DNA of 64,000 nucleotides from an uncultured bacterium (GCA_949293245.1 CASFCS010000020.1:1-64000); one strand, 5' to 3'; counted from the stretch's first letter, positions 1 to 10,139 are shown. Notes: generated from the sequence alone by a model not told the origin. Numbers and translations: made by a program.

Positions 1-1
1 C

Positions 2-3000
2 ATCAAGACCATTAAGGCCGCCGTGCGCGAGCGCCTGCTCCCCGATGACCCCGAAGCTGTGGTCCCCACCTATTCCCACATCCAATTCCTGGGGGTGGAC
101 ACCGACAAGCGCAGCTTCCACAACGACGACGAGATCGGTTCTTCCGAGCAAACCCCCACCAAGGATCTCAAGACCCTGGATGATACGGAGATCTTCGACA
201 TCTCCAATTCCAACATCAGTGTCATGCTGGCCAACCCCAAGGCCCTGGCCCTGCGCAAGGAGCTCAACTGGCTCAACTTTGAGGAGCTGAAGGTGCCCGA
301 CCTCTCCGGCGCCGGCGCCGGCGGCTTCCGTCAGGTGGGCCGTCTTCTGATGATGGACCGCTCCTCCGACTTTATCTCCACCGTTCAGGAGCGGATCGAG
401 CAGGCCAAAACGGGCCTTCTCAGCCCCTCCGTTAACGTCCACATCTTCTCCGGTATGGGCGGCGGCACCGGCTCGGGCACTTTCCTGGACGTGTGCTACC
501 TGGTCAAGCAGGCCCTGGGCCCCGGCAGCAACGCCACGGTGTTCGGCTATTTCTTCCTGCCCGACGTGAACCTCTCCCGCATCCCCAGATCCAACGCTCT
601 GGTCCGGCAGTACATCCCCTGCAACGGCTACGCCGCCATGCAGGAGCTGGACTACTGCATGCGTTTGGGCGCCAACGGAGACTCCTTCGTTCAGGTCTAT
701 AAAAATGACCGCCAGGTGAAGTGGAACGTTCCCCCTGTGGATATGTGCCACCTGATCTCCGCCACCGACCTGAAGCACAACGTGATCCCCAATGCCTACA
801 ACTTCTCCATGAATGTCACCGCCGAGTACATCATGGACTTCCTCACCGAGCCTGAGGACCCCGAGCACTTCGGTCTGAGCTCCCACCTGAACAACTTCCG
901 CAACCAGGTGGGCATCCAGGACGGCAACAAGAAGATCGGCGCGGAAATGGCCTACCTCATCATCGGCGGCTCCTGCGCCTCCATCCCCCTGCGGGAGATC
1001 AACACCTACCTGGCCAGCCAGGTCTTCGGCCAGTTCTCCCAGATCCAGGAGCACATGCCCACCGCCAACGACGTGATGAACATGGCGATGGACGCCAAGG
1101 TGGGGGACTACAACATGCTCATGCAGGAGCTCTCTGAGGGCGTGGCCGGTCTGAGCCACTACACCGGCGAGTGGAAAGAGACCCGGGATTTCGGCGACTC
1201 CACCATGGTCACCTTCTACACCGATCAGACCGCCAAGGCCCGGGGCAAGATCGAGGAGAACTGCAAGAGCATGATCTCCGAGCAGAACGACCGCTCCCTC
1301 ATCAACCGCATCCATGCCGCTTTGGGCCGGTGCTGCGCCAATCTGGAGCAGGGCCCCGCCTTTGCCTACCGCATGCTGGAGGCCGCCCAGAGCCACAACC
1401 TGCTCAACATCATCGACGGCCTGCTCACCCAGAACCGGGCCATGTGGGACCAGGAGGCCGCCCAGGACCGGTACTCCGAGTATGAGTACGCCCGGGACCA
1501 GTTCTTCTACAAGCCCAACAAGCGCCGCCACGACGAGTACATCCACCGGGTGGAGGTGCTGTCCAACCACGATCTGTACCTCACCATGTACCAGCAGCTG
1601 GACTCCATCCTCAACACCCTGCGCCAGCAGGTGGTGAAGGCCACCGGCAGCTACTACGCCGTGCTCTACCGGGTGATGCGCAACCTGATCGAGACCTTCC
1701 GGGAGAACTCCCTGGCCCTGGACAGCGAGGACTACGTCCTCAAGTCCGACGACTTCGCCGTGCCCCTCATGACCATCAAGGAGGTCCGGCCCAAGCTGGA
1801 TGAGCAGATCGCCCGTCTGGACCTGCCCAACATGCTGGCCGACTTCATGCAGATGTTCCTGAACAACCCCAGCGAGTGGATCCAGGAGGACGAGAACAAG
1901 ATCACCCGGCTGGTGACCAACTACTTTGTGAACACCGCCTTCTCCGACTTCTCCAACCGCACCCTCACCGCCTTCCTGTGCGACAAGTACGGCACCAACA
2001 ACAACGAGGTCATCACCCACAAGCTCTATCAGCAGTACATCCACAATCTGGCCGAGCGCTCCACCCCCCTGTTCCCCATGAACTCCCTGTGGGACCCCTC
2101 CATGGTGGGGCACACGGGCTCCATCTCTGTGCCCGCCGCCGCCGCTCCCGTGGTGGCCGCCGCCAAGATGCTCAACAGCAAGGCCTCCCTTTTCGCAGTC
2201 AAGAAGAGCGCCCTCACCGACCGCATCTACCTGATGCGCTGCGCCCTGGCTCTGCCTCTGGGGGCCTACGCCAACTGTGAAAAGTACGAGAACGACTACT
2301 TTGCCTCCATCCAGCCCGGCCGCCACTATTACGAGGGCAAGCCCGCTTCCATGATCTTCAACGACTGGCGCAAGCTGCCCTCCCTCACCCCCGAGAGCCA
2401 TATAAACTATGAGTTCATTCCCCTGGCCCTGCGCAGCCAGCTGGAGGAGACCCAGAAGCTGTACGCCGTGGCCACCAGTTCCCACCTGATCCAGGAGGAT
2501 CAGATTTTCACCCTGTCCGAGGCCTCCGTCCAGGCCCTCCAGACCGCCATGCAGCAGGCCCAGCACGCCCGCAACAAGGCCAAGGCGGAGCCCCAGAAGG
2601 CCGGCGTGATCCTCAACAGCACGGTGCAGATGCTCTCCCAGGCCGTCTCCTCTGTACAGCTGGTGTTCAGTGGGTACACCCTGCCCCACGGCAGCCAGGT
2701 GGACCAGCAGTCGGTGGACACGGTCCGCCGGGACTACTTTTTCTCCTCCCCCATGGTGCAGATCATGGTGCGCGGCAGCATCGAGGCCATCCAGCGCGCC
2801 ACGGAGGAGATGGAGACCATCAAGAAGGAGCTGGAGGAGATGGGGTCCAGCGACAAGGCCCTCAACGACTTTTTCCACATCCTCTTCACCGGTATCTTCC
2901 AGCTCAAGACCCCCCGGGTGCTCTACCACAAGGTGGACTTCGGCATCCCCACCGAGATCGTCCTCTCCCAGCTGGGCGCCGAGTTCCCCTACGCCTCTAT

Positions 3001-3268
3001 CCCCCTGTACCAGGCCTACAAGAGCTATCAGGCCATGGACAGCGAGGAGCGCAAGGAGCTGTGCGCCAAGGCCAATGACCGGATGAACAACGGGGATCCT
3101 GAGATGATCGCCACCATGCAGGCGCTGGATGGGGTCCTGGGCGACAAGTACAACGCCAACATGGCCCAGAATGCCATCAAGTTCCCTCAGGACTACGAGG
3201 AGATCATCTCCTTCATCAAGAAGCTCACCATTGAGTTCCAGAACCTGAAGGGCCTGTTCAACATTTGA
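2..3268 (+). CDS. Tubulin/FtsZ-like GTPase (Tubulin_2 / FtsZl-1 type), 5'-partial
   Basis: The frame is open to the left edge, so the start lies outside the window; 1088 residues are visible. The tubulin/FtsZ nucleotide-binding signature G-M-G-G-G-T-G-S-G is encoded at about 453-479, followed by a helix. The visible length is far above FtsZ (~350-400 aa): the signature lies near the visible N-terminus and a long alpha-helical C-terminal part of more than 800 residues follows, as in the large bacterial tubulin-like (Tubulin_2) proteins. The GTPase domain should bind GTP and may polymerise. It is the first visible gene of a tight operon with a second GTPase (5942) and a membrane vWA protein (13926), the combination predicted for FtsZl-type membrane-remodelling systems. 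No T7 catalytic loop could be placed with confidence, so GTP hydrolysis is not shown. The family call is strong; the cellular role is inference. Confidence 0.85.
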   Translation: MKTIKAAVRERLLPDDPEAVVPTYSHIQFLGVDTDKRSFHNDDEIGSSEQTPTKDLKTLDDTEIFDISNSNISVMLANPKALALRKELNWLNFEELKVPDLSGAGAGGFRQVGRLLMMDRSSDFISTVQERIEQAKTGLLSPSVNVHIFSGMGGGTGSGTFLDVCYLVKQALGPGSNATVFGYFFLPDVNLSRIPRSNALVRQYIPCNGYAAMQELDYCMRLGANGDSFVQVYKNDRQVKWNVPPVDMCHLISATDLKHNVIPNAYNFSMNVTAEYIMDFLTEPEDPEHFGLSSHLNNFRNQVGIQDGNKKIGAEMAYLIIGGSCASIPLREINTYLASQVFGQFSQIQEHMPTANDVMNMAMDAKVGDYNMLMQELSEGVAGLSHYTGEWKETRDFGDSTMVTFYTDQTAKARGKIEENCKSMISEQNDRSLINRIHAALGRCCANLEQGPAFAYRMLEAAQSHNLLNIIDGLLTQNRAMWDQEAAQDRYSEYEYARDQFFYKPNKRRHDEYIHRVEVLSNHDLYLTMYQQLDSILNTLRQQVVKATGSYYAVLYRVMRNLIETFRENSLALDSEDYVLKSDDFAVPLMTIKEVRPKLDEQIARLDLPNMLADFMQMFLNNPSEWIQEDENKITRLVTNYFVNTAFSDFSNRTLTAFLCDKYGTNNNEVITHKLYQQYIHNLAERSTPLFPMNSLWDPSMVGHTGSISVPAAAAPVVAAAKMLNSKASLFAVKKSALTDRIYLMRCALALPLGAYANCEKYENDYFASIQPGRHYYEGKPASMIFNDWRKLPSLTPESHINYEFIPLALRSQLEETQKLYAVATSSHLIQEDQIFTLSEASVQALQTAMQQAQHARNKAKAEPQKAGVILNSTVQMLSQAVSSVQLVFSGYTLPHGSQVDQQSVDTVRRDYFFSSPMVQIMVRGSIEAIQRATEEMETIKKELEEMGSSDKALNDFFHILFTGIFQLKTPRVLYHKVDFGIPTEIVLSQLGAEFPYASIPLYQAYKSYQAMDSEERKELCAKANDRMNNGDPEMIATMQALDGVLGDKYNANMAQNAIKFPQDYEEIISFIKKLTIEFQNLKGLFNI

Positions 3269-3280
3269 TATCCTGTGCAG

Positions 3281-3312
3281 GAGAGGCCGTAAAGGATGCT
3301 TTACGGCCTCTC
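3281..3312 (+). other. Intercistronic hairpin, not followed by a T-tract
   Basis: A perfect 14-bp inverted repeat (3281-3294 with 3299-3312, loop GATG) sits 12 bases after the tubulin-like stop codon and 26 bases before the next start. No run of T follows, so it is more likely an mRNA-processing or stability element, or a weak attenuator, than a full terminator. It could raise the amount of tubulin-like protein relative to the downstream products. Confidence 0.6.
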
Positions 3313-3338
3313 TGTCATATCAGGAAGCGAGGTATCAT

Positions 3339-5213
3339 ATGGACAATCTCGACGTACAGCAGCTGCTGGACTATTTTGAGTCCCGGCTGCGGCAGCAAAA
3401 TGAATTCAGCGTGGGGGCCTTCTCCGGGGAGGGGCCCTGCTTTCCCATGTCCGTGGTCTATCTGGGGGAGGAGTCGGCCAAGGCCCACGGAGAGCTGCGC
3501 CACCGCATGCTCCGCATCTGGCCCCCCTATCGGGAGGAGCTGTTCTTTGTAGGGGTGCAGCCCGAGGGGGACGACTTCTCCTTTTTTGCCCTGGGGGACC
3601 AGGGGGAGAAGCGGCCCTGCAGTGACAAGGATGTGGGGGCCGCCGTCTCCCGGCTGTTCAGCACCCACAGCCACTTCCACAACTTCGGCGCTCTGCTCAA
3701 CTTCTTCCTGCTGGACACCAGCGCCATCACCTCCCTGGATGAGTTCCGCTATATGCTCTCCATGTGCCGCAAGGTAAAGATGAAATTTGCCTACCGCACC
3801 CAGTCCAGCGTGCTGTTTCTGCTGCTCAACGAGCAGTTCCAGGCCGCCGAGCTGGGGGCTCAGATCCGCAACGAGCTTGCGGAAATGTTCTACGGAGAGC
3901 GGGACGCCATGGGGCTGGAGAGCGCCATCATCCTGAGCAACTACCGGGCGGACAACAAGATGCTCACCAGCTGGGAGGAGGTCTACCGGATCGCCGCCGA
4001 CCTGGCGGTGCTGGGCAACAGCCAGAAGCCCCATCTCTCCCAGAACTTCTTTGTCCCGGGCGTCAAGACCGTGGGGTACGCCAAGTCGGAGAAGCCCTCC
4101 CGGAGCATTGCCCAGGTAGTAGTGTCCAAACTGCTCCAGCTTTTGGACGGTTTCCGCCCCAAGGGGGCAGGCACCCCCCTCTTCTCCGACCTGGACCTCC
4201 CCGCCCGGCTGGGCTTCACATCCTCTGGCACCCTGGGCCTGCTGGATGAGTACGCGGACAGCCAGCTCTTCCCTCTGCTGCCCACCCCGGAGCAGATGGA
4301 GCTCTTCCCCCGGTACAGCATGGAATTCACCGACCCGGTGGTAACCTATACCTCCCAGGAGTTTGATGCCCTCACCATGGGATCCTGGAGCTGCTTCCTC
4401 AGTCAGATCGCCTGGCGGGCCGAATCGGCGGTGGCCGACCGGCAGGGTCTGGGCGAGATGTGGCAGCGCAGCTACCGCAGCTACCTCTCCGAGCGCTTTT
4501 CCGCCGACGAACTGGTGGAGCTCACCTCTCAGAGCGCCCTGCTGCGCCGGGTGTGCTTCCAGCTGGTGCCCCCCAACGTGGACCTGCCGGTGCTGGAGTG
4601 CGCCCAGTCCCTGCTGCACTACAACCTCTCCGCCGACCCCCAGACTCAGGAGCTCTTTTACCAGGCCATTGCCCAGGAGGCCCACACGGGCCAGAGCTTC
4701 CTCAACGCCTGGTCCTTCCTGATCCGCTCCCTCAACAGCCTTTTCAAGGTGGGGGACGACAACCTGAACGTCTTTTACCAGCGAATCGTACAGTCCTATG
4801 TGGACCTCCACAGCCACGAGATCCAGACCCGGTTTGCCCAGCTGAGCTCCGTGGACCAGCTGTGGGACTTCCTGCGGGAGCTCATCGACCAGATCATCGC
4901 CTCCAACCCCATCTTCGCCGCCCCCTTCGAGGAGGAGCTGCAGCAGCGGCTGGAGGCTGCCTCCGACCCCAACGACGCCCGCAGCGCCATCCGGGAGCAG
5001 CTCACCGGAGACCGGGTGGTGGTGTGCTTCAACACCCCCTATGCCCTGCCTCCCGCCCACCTGTCCGCCCTGCTGCTCAAGACGGACACCACCCTCCACA
5101 AGAGCATGGCCAAGACCCTCAAGCCCAGCACTTTCTACTACAACACCGGCTGCGGCGACGCCGCCGAGGCCATCGAGCTCTATCAGGTGCCCGACGTCAA
5201 TCTGGTCAGCTAA
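3339..5213 (+). CDS. Hypothetical protein of the tubulin-like operon (624 aa)
   Basis: I do not recognise this protein. It is 624 residues, appears soluble, has no signal peptide or clear membrane segment, no P-loop, and no obvious repeated motif or cysteine cluster. Helix-rich stretches alternate with short hydrophobic strands, and the N-terminus starts with an amphipathic helix (MDNLDVQQLLDYFESRL). The ATG is preceded by GAGGT at good spacing, just after a strong hairpin that separates it from the tubulin-like gene. Its position between the tubulin-like protein and the GTPase, on the same strand with short gaps, suggests that it works with them, for example as an adaptor or filament regulator. 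That role is inferred only from position. Confidence 0.75.
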   Translation: MDNLDVQQLLDYFESRLRQQNEFSVGAFSGEGPCFPMSVVYLGEESAKAHGELRHRMLRIWPPYREELFFVGVQPEGDDFSFFALGDQGEKRPCSDKDVGAAVSRLFSTHSHFHNFGALLNFFLLDTSAITSLDEFRYMLSMCRKVKMKFAYRTQSSVLFLLLNEQFQAAELGAQIRNELAEMFYGERDAMGLESAIILSNYRADNKMLTSWEEVYRIAADLAVLGNSQKPHLSQNFFVPGVKTVGYAKSEKPSRSIAQVVVSKLLQLLDGFRPKGAGTPLFSDLDLPARLGFTSSGTLGLLDEYADSQLFPLLPTPEQMELFPRYSMEFTDPVVTYTSQEFDALTMGSWSCFLSQIAWRAESAVADRQGLGEMWQRSYRSYLSERFSADELVELTSQSALLRRVCFQLVPPNVDLPVLECAQSLLHYNLSADPQTQELFYQAIAQEAHTGQSFLNAWSFLIRSLNSLFKVGDDNLNVFYQRIVQSYVDLHSHEIQTRFAQLSSVDQLWDFLRELIDQIIASNPIFAAPFEEELQQRLEAASDPNDARSAIREQLTGDRVVVCFNTPYALPPAHLSALLLKTDTTLHKSMAKTLKPSTFYYNTGCGDAAEAIELYQVPDVNLVS

Positions 5214-5243
5214 AGCATACCCCATCGGAAAAGAGGATCGTAT

Positions 5244-5906
5244 ATGCAATTTACATACAGTCCCACCGTACCCGCCTTTTACGCCACCATGCTCCGCATC
5301 GACCACACCACCTTCAACCTCACCTGGGACAGCACCAAGGGACAGACCGTCCTGGTGGTGCAGACCCCATACGGCAAGAGTCCCCTGGACCAGATGGAGG
5401 CCATCTGCGAGAAGATGAGCGCGGCCTCCCTGGCGGAGGACAACTACACCGAGGTGATGCCCAACATCTGGGTGCGCCTGGTCACCGCCGCCCAGAAGGT
5501 GCGCAACAAGGGCTGTCCCATCCGGTGCCTGGCCAGCAGCTACACCGTGTTCTGCTGCGAGACCCAGGGAGATACCTGCCTGGTCCACGCCCCCCAGGGG
5601 CCCAGAAACGTGTCGGTGGACATCCCCGCCCAGATGAATTTCAGCGTGCAGCGCCAGACCACTATGGTCAAAAGCGGCTTTCTGGGGCTGGGGGCGGCCC
5701 GGGAGGTGGACACGGGTTTCTACTCCCTCACCTTTCTGGACCCCTGTCCGCCGGGCTACCAGGACGGGGACATCTTTTTCACCATGGGAGGGCTGCGCAT
5801 CCCGGTGACCCGGGCCATGCTGGAGCAGAAGGTGGTCTACTTCAAGACCCCCGCGCCCCCCATGCCTGAGACCCAGAACACCGGCCTTCAGCTGCTGCAG
5901 CGCTGA
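5244..5906 (+). CDS. Hypothetical beta-rich protein of the tubulin-like operon (220 aa)
   Basis: This is an unrecognised 220-residue protein without signal peptide or membrane segment. It alternates short hydrophobic strands with turns, which suggests a mostly beta fold. Near residues 90-105 it has several cysteines (GCPIRCLASS and VFCCE), not arranged like a standard zinc ribbon. It begins 30 bases after the 624-aa gene and ends 35 bases before the GTPase gene, so it is clearly part of the operon. A role as a partner of the GTPase or tubulin-like protein is inferred from context only. Confidence 0.7.
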   Translation: MQFTYSPTVPAFYATMLRIDHTTFNLTWDSTKGQTVLVVQTPYGKSPLDQMEAICEKMSAASLAEDNYTEVMPNIWVRLVTAAQKVRNKGCPIRCLASSYTVFCCETQGDTCLVHAPQGPRNVSVDIPAQMNFSVQRQTTMVKSGFLGLGAAREVDTGFYSLTFLDPCPPGYQDGDIFFTMGGLRIPVTRAMLEQKVVYFKTPAPPMPETQNTGLQLLQR

Positions 5907-5941
5907 GCTTCCACCATCACTTTAGAAAGGGAATCATCCTT

Positions 5942-7483
5942 ATGTATCAGATCACATGTCCCTACTGTTTCCGCACCTTTTCTCACCGCGCCGTCCACTT
6001 CCGCTCGGAGCGGGTGAGCACCGGGGAGTGCGACATCCTCCCCGACGATTACTACGACATCAACGACTTCCAGGCCCGCTACCAGGGGCAGGACAAGGAG
6101 CGCATCCTGGCCATGTACCGGGACTGGGACTTCTTCCGCCCGGTGGACGACCCGGAGTATTCAAAATTCTGGAACGGCCCCGACGGCTTCGGCGGCACCA
6201 GCGAGCGGGATCCCGCCGGCGAGAAGCTGGGCGTCCTGGCTTTCAACCGCCGGGTGCTCAATCCGGGGGATATCGGCCACCAGCGCTACCTCCGCCAGCA
6301 GCGGGACGGTGGCTTCCTCATCTACGATCAGGACGGCTTCGCCACCAATGTGGAGCTCCTCTCCGGGGAGAGCTGCAACCGCCGGGTGTGCCCCCACTGC
6401 CACAACCCCCTGCCCCCCCAGTACGGCAAGCACCCGGTGAAGTTTACCACCGTCATCGGCATCACCGGCGCGGGCAAGACGGTGTATCTGGCCCAGCTGA
6501 TCCGCAACCTGAGCAACTATGCCGCCAAGGTGGGGCTGTCCTGCGTGGCCAACAACGCCGCCGCCCGGCTCTTTCTGGATGAGAACCGGGTGATCCAGAA
6601 CCAGCCCCTCCCCGGCGCCAGCCCCTCCAACCGGCTGCTGCAGCCGTTGTTCTACGACCTGATCAAGACCGCGCCGGGCGGGCGGAAGGAGACCCAGACC
6701 TTTGTCCTCTTTGACGTGGCCGGCGAGAACTGCGTGGACCCCGACCTGATGCACCGCTTCGGCCGGTTTATCGAGCACGCCCACGGCATCTTCCTGCTCA
6801 TTGACCCCAAGCAGTTCGACGTGATCCGCAGCATCACCCCCTACGACCCCCACGCCGGGTCCTACGACGAGCCCGCCAGCTCCGCCACCGCCGTGCTGGA
6901 CGCCATCCACAACCTGGTGGCCCAGGGAAAGGCGGACGAAAAGTGCCGCATCCCCATGGCGGTGTGCATCTCCAAGTCGGACACGGAGGAGATGCGCCAG
7001 GTGATGGTTCCCCAGCTGTGCGACATGATGGTCAGCGATGTAGAGCCCATCACCGACCAGTTCGGCCGGGGCTACCCCGTGTTCAACGCCGCCAACTACA
7101 GCCCCATCGCCTACGGCCTGCACCAGTTTGTCCTGGCCAACGAGCCCGCCCTGGAGCAGACGCTCTTTAATAACTACGCCGCCTACAACTACTTCGCCTT
7201 CTCCGCTTTGGGGTGCGACGTGCAAAACGGCTGTCCCGTGGGCCCCATCCTCCCCAAGCGCATCGAGGAGCCCCTGCTGTGGCTGTTCTACCGCTTCGGG
7301 TACCTGGCCCCCTCCGGCCAGCTCTACACCCCCGCGCCGGAGTTCCCCCCCTGCCCCCAGTGCGGCGGCTACCATGTCGCTCCTGTCCCTGAGGCGGAGC
7401 GGGCCGTCACCGTGCGCCATTTCCTGCGCAAGGAGACCTATTACGTAACCTATCAGTGCGGGGACTGCGGCTACCGCTGGTAA
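5942..7483 (+). CDS. P-loop GTPase (TRAFAC-like) flanked by zinc ribbons
   Basis: The 513-residue protein has CPYC at residues 6-9 and CPHCH near 150, then a Walker A motif GITGAGKT (173-180), a switch/Walker B-type motif with D258-V-A-G, and SKSD (344-347) in the place of the guanine-specificity NKxD motif. A C-terminal zinc ribbon has CPQC at 471-474 and CGDC at 506-509. These features point to a GTPase of the TRAFAC type with metal-binding ends, not an ABC ATPase. It lies between the 220-aa protein and the GAP1-like gene. A distinct GTPase is one of the expected partners of FtsZl-type tubulins. It has no membrane segments, so it is probably cytosolic and may be recruited to the membrane by its neighbours. 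Confidence 0.8.
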   Translation: MYQITCPYCFRTFSHRAVHFRSERVSTGECDILPDDYYDINDFQARYQGQDKERILAMYRDWDFFRPVDDPEYSKFWNGPDGFGGTSERDPAGEKLGVLAFNRRVLNPGDIGHQRYLRQQRDGGFLIYDQDGFATNVELLSGESCNRRVCPHCHNPLPPQYGKHPVKFTTVIGITGAGKTVYLAQLIRNLSNYAAKVGLSCVANNAAARLFLDENRVIQNQPLPGASPSNRLLQPLFYDLIKTAPGGRKETQTFVLFDVAGENCVDPDLMHRFGRFIEHAHGIFLLIDPKQFDVIRSITPYDPHAGSYDEPASSATAVLDAIHNLVAQGKADEKCRIPMAVCISKSDTEEMRQVMVPQLCDMMVSDVEPITDQFGRGYPVFNAANYSPIAYGLHQFVLANEPALEQTLFNNYAAYNYFAFSALGCDVQNGCPVGPILPKRIEEPLLWLFYRFGYLAPSGQLYTPAPEFPPCPQCGGYHVAPVPEAERAVTVRHFLRKETYYVTYQCGDCGYRW

Positions 7484-7532
7484 GCTCCCCAGAGCGCCAT
7501 CTATTTCTACGGCAACGGAGGCGAAACATACT

Positions 7533-10139
7533 ATGAGTACAACATTCAAGCAGTGCTGCTTTACCCGTCTGGGCGGGCAGGGTCTGGGCTCAGGCTGGCA
7601 GACCGTGGCCTGCTCCCCCGGCCTCTCCCCCAAGACCCAAAATGCCTACTCCCTGGCTCAAAACGCCAACGTGCCCTCCCGCGTCCACACCGACGCCAAC
7701 AGCCAGCCCCTGAGTCTGCTGGAGATTTTGGGCATGGAGGAGTATCTGTGCCTCAGCCGCATCCAGTACGGTCTCACCGACGCCCTGGGCCGGCAAAACA
7801 ACCTCTTCTCCCACAGCTTCCTCTTCCCCCTGCGGGAGGGAGAGACGGTGCAGGACCCCAACACCTTCCTCACCGTGTCCAACGAGAACTTCAAGGTCTC
7901 CGAGGAGGAGGCCCGCACCATCCCCACCGCCCTGCGGCGGCTGCCCCCCCTTGACCTGGCGGGCGCCATGTCCCAGTGCGGGCTGGACCAGGCGCACTAC
8001 CAGCTGCTCATCCAGTGCGTGTTCCTCCAGCGCTTTGAAAAGCGCCCCCTCTATCTGATCTATTCCGGCAGCGACCTGCAGCTGCGCGCCCTGCTCTATT
8101 GCATTTACGCCAGCATCCCCTTCTCCATGCGGCGCACCCTGGCGGTGGCCAGCGCCCCGGTGGAGAACCTGCGGCGCAATCTTATCATCTCCGCCGCCCC
8201 CGTCCCCTCCAGCAACGCCTATCTGAACGTGGCCACCGGGGAGAACAATGTCATCACCCGCCGCAGCGCCAAGCTGCTGGAAAATCTGGGGTTTGTGGAC
8301 TACTTCCCCGCCCACTGGAAGGAGCTGGAGACGAGTACCTACTTCCAGAAGCTGGAGCAAATGGCGGTACAGCTGGGGGACGCCTCCGCCAGCGACCATA
8401 CGGTGCTGAAAATTGCCCACAGCGCCCTGCTGAATCTGGACATCACCTCTCTCACCGGGGAGGACCTCAACGCCCGGCTGTATGACGCTCTGAACAATCG
8501 CTTCCGCACCAGCAAAGGCATGGGGCAGTATATTCTGGCCCTGATGGCCCAGGTCAACCACAGCCGCACCCCTCTGGTGGAAGCGGTAAAGGAACAGCTG
8601 GACAGCTGCGCCGCCGCCTCCGGCGACCCCCAGCTCATCCGGGAGGTGGAGGACTATGACATCCACGCCCTGTCCCGCATGGCCCCTGAAGCGGGCGCCA
8701 AGCTGCTCAGCGGCCTGGATGCCAAACGGCTGTCCACCTACGCCGCCAAGCTTCTCAAGCTGCCGGGAGGGGCCCAGGTGCTGGATTGCTACTACGCCGC
8801 CTATCCCATTGCCGCCGCTGCGGGCTGGGATGAGCTGGAGGAGCTCATCAATCTGGTGAGTGCCCTGCCCGTCCACCAGGTGTCCTACCACCAGGCAAGT
8901 ACTGTGGCCCGGGAGCTCTACATCCGGGAACTGAGCGGCCCCCGCACTCCCATGGAGGTGTTTGCCTCCTACCGCCATGTGATGGCCCAGATGATCACCC
9001 CCGAGGAGATGGTCCAGTGTGACAGCCTGGCCCGGGACGACTACTGGGGCACCTTCCACTTCAGCCGGTTCAACCCGGATAAGCTGGCGGAGTACCGGGC
9101 CTTTTACAGCGAGAGCAACCCCACCTGCCTCCAGGTCCACACCCTTGTGCAGACCATGCAGGACCTGGGTCAGGCCGCCAGCATTCCCCCCTGTCTCAAG
9201 GCGGTGTCCGACCTGGCGGTGTCCGTCCCGGAGCTGGCCAACTACAGGGAGCACATTCTCCGCTGCCTGATCCAGGCCACTTTCCCGGCCCTGCTGGACA
9301 AATGCCCCTTGCTGGGGGAGTGGTACCGCCTGGCCATGGAACTCAACGCCCCTCAGGTGAAAGCCCTGTACGCCCTGGACAATACCCTGGCCAACCAGCA
9401 CTATACCGACTTTCTGGCCGCCTACCAGGAGGAGCGGGCAAACTTCTCCGAGGGCGCCCTGGACGACGCCTTCCGCACGGCCAGTGAGATCATCCTTCAG
9501 ACTGTCTGCCGGCTGGACAGTACGGTAGTCCTCTCCCTGGACATCTGGCTGGTGTTGGGTCTCACCCTGCGGGAAAACCCCTACCAGCTGTTGGAGGGGG
9601 AGCATCTCCCCGCCATTCTGGAGTGCGACGCCCCCTTCGTGTGCAGCGACAGCACCCTGATCGCGCAATCCCCTTACCTGGAGTTTGGCAATGATTACGC
9701 CCATGGCGGCGGGCTCTATGCCAAAGTGGTGCGGGACTGGATGAACGAGGTGCGCAAGCGCCAGAAGAAGCAGGGGAAGCGGACCGGTCAGACCACCCCT
9801 TTGAGCACGACTGCCCCCACTGCTCCCCCGCCTCCGGGGTCCGGCAGCTACGGCGCATCCGGCGCCGCCGCGGGCGGAAGCCCTTACGGCCACACGGCTC
9901 CCGGGGCCGGTGCCCCTTCCTACGGCGCGGCGCCCTCCTCCGGCAAGCGGAGCGGCGGCCTGTTCGGCGGCCTGTTCCGCCGGAAGGAGCAGTCTGCTTC
10001 CTCCCCCTCCTATGGCGCCCCCCAGCCTGACCCCTACTCCTTCCAGCCTCCCCAGTCCCCTTCCCGGCAGGAGGAACAGGACGGGGCCCAGCAGGAGACC
10101 CGCAAGCTTCCCCCCTTTGGCTCCCGTAAACCCCGCTGA
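7533..10139 (+). CDS. GAP1-like GTPase-associated protein with disordered C-terminal tail
   Basis: The N-terminus (CCFTRLGGQGLGSGWQ, then SPGLS) resembles the GAP1-N domain of GTPase-associated protein 1, a family found beside GTPases in NTP-dependent bacterial conflict and signalling operons. The middle part (about residues 150-740) is helical. From about 740 onward there is a basic segment and then a tail rich in Pro, Gly, Ser and Tyr with repeated SYGA/SPYG-like steps, ending in a charged segment. There is no signal peptide or membrane helix. The gene directly follows the GTPase gene, the arrangement expected for a GAP1 protein. The family call rests on remembered motif resemblance, so it is moderate; the protein probably regulates or scaffolds the upstream GTPase. 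Confidence 0.65.
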   Translation: MSTTFKQCCFTRLGGQGLGSGWQTVACSPGLSPKTQNAYSLAQNANVPSRVHTDANSQPLSLLEILGMEEYLCLSRIQYGLTDALGRQNNLFSHSFLFPLREGETVQDPNTFLTVSNENFKVSEEEARTIPTALRRLPPLDLAGAMSQCGLDQAHYQLLIQCVFLQRFEKRPLYLIYSGSDLQLRALLYCIYASIPFSMRRTLAVASAPVENLRRNLIISAAPVPSSNAYLNVATGENNVITRRSAKLLENLGFVDYFPAHWKELETSTYFQKLEQMAVQLGDASASDHTVLKIAHSALLNLDITSLTGEDLNARLYDALNNRFRTSKGMGQYILALMAQVNHSRTPLVEAVKEQLDSCAAASGDPQLIREVEDYDIHALSRMAPEAGAKLLSGLDAKRLSTYAAKLLKLPGGAQVLDCYYAAYPIAAAAGWDELEELINLVSALPVHQVSYHQASTVARELYIRELSGPRTPMEVFASYRHVMAQMITPEEMVQCDSLARDDYWGTFHFSRFNPDKLAEYRAFYSESNPTCLQVHTLVQTMQDLGQAASIPPCLKAVSDLAVSVPELANYREHILRCLIQATFPALLDKCPLLGEWYRLAMELNAPQVKALYALDNTLANQHYTDFLAAYQEERANFSEGALDDAFRTASEIILQTVCRLDSTVVLSLDIWLVLGLTLRENPYQLLEGEHLPAILECDAPFVCSDSTLIAQSPYLEFGNDYAHGGGLYAKVVRDWMNEVRKRQKKQGKRTGQTTPLSTTAPTAPPPPGSGSYGASGAAAGGSPYGHTAPGAGAPSYGAAPSSGKRSGGLFGGLFRRKEQSASSPSYGAPQPDPYSFQPPQSPSRQEEQDGAQQETRKLPPFGSRKPR

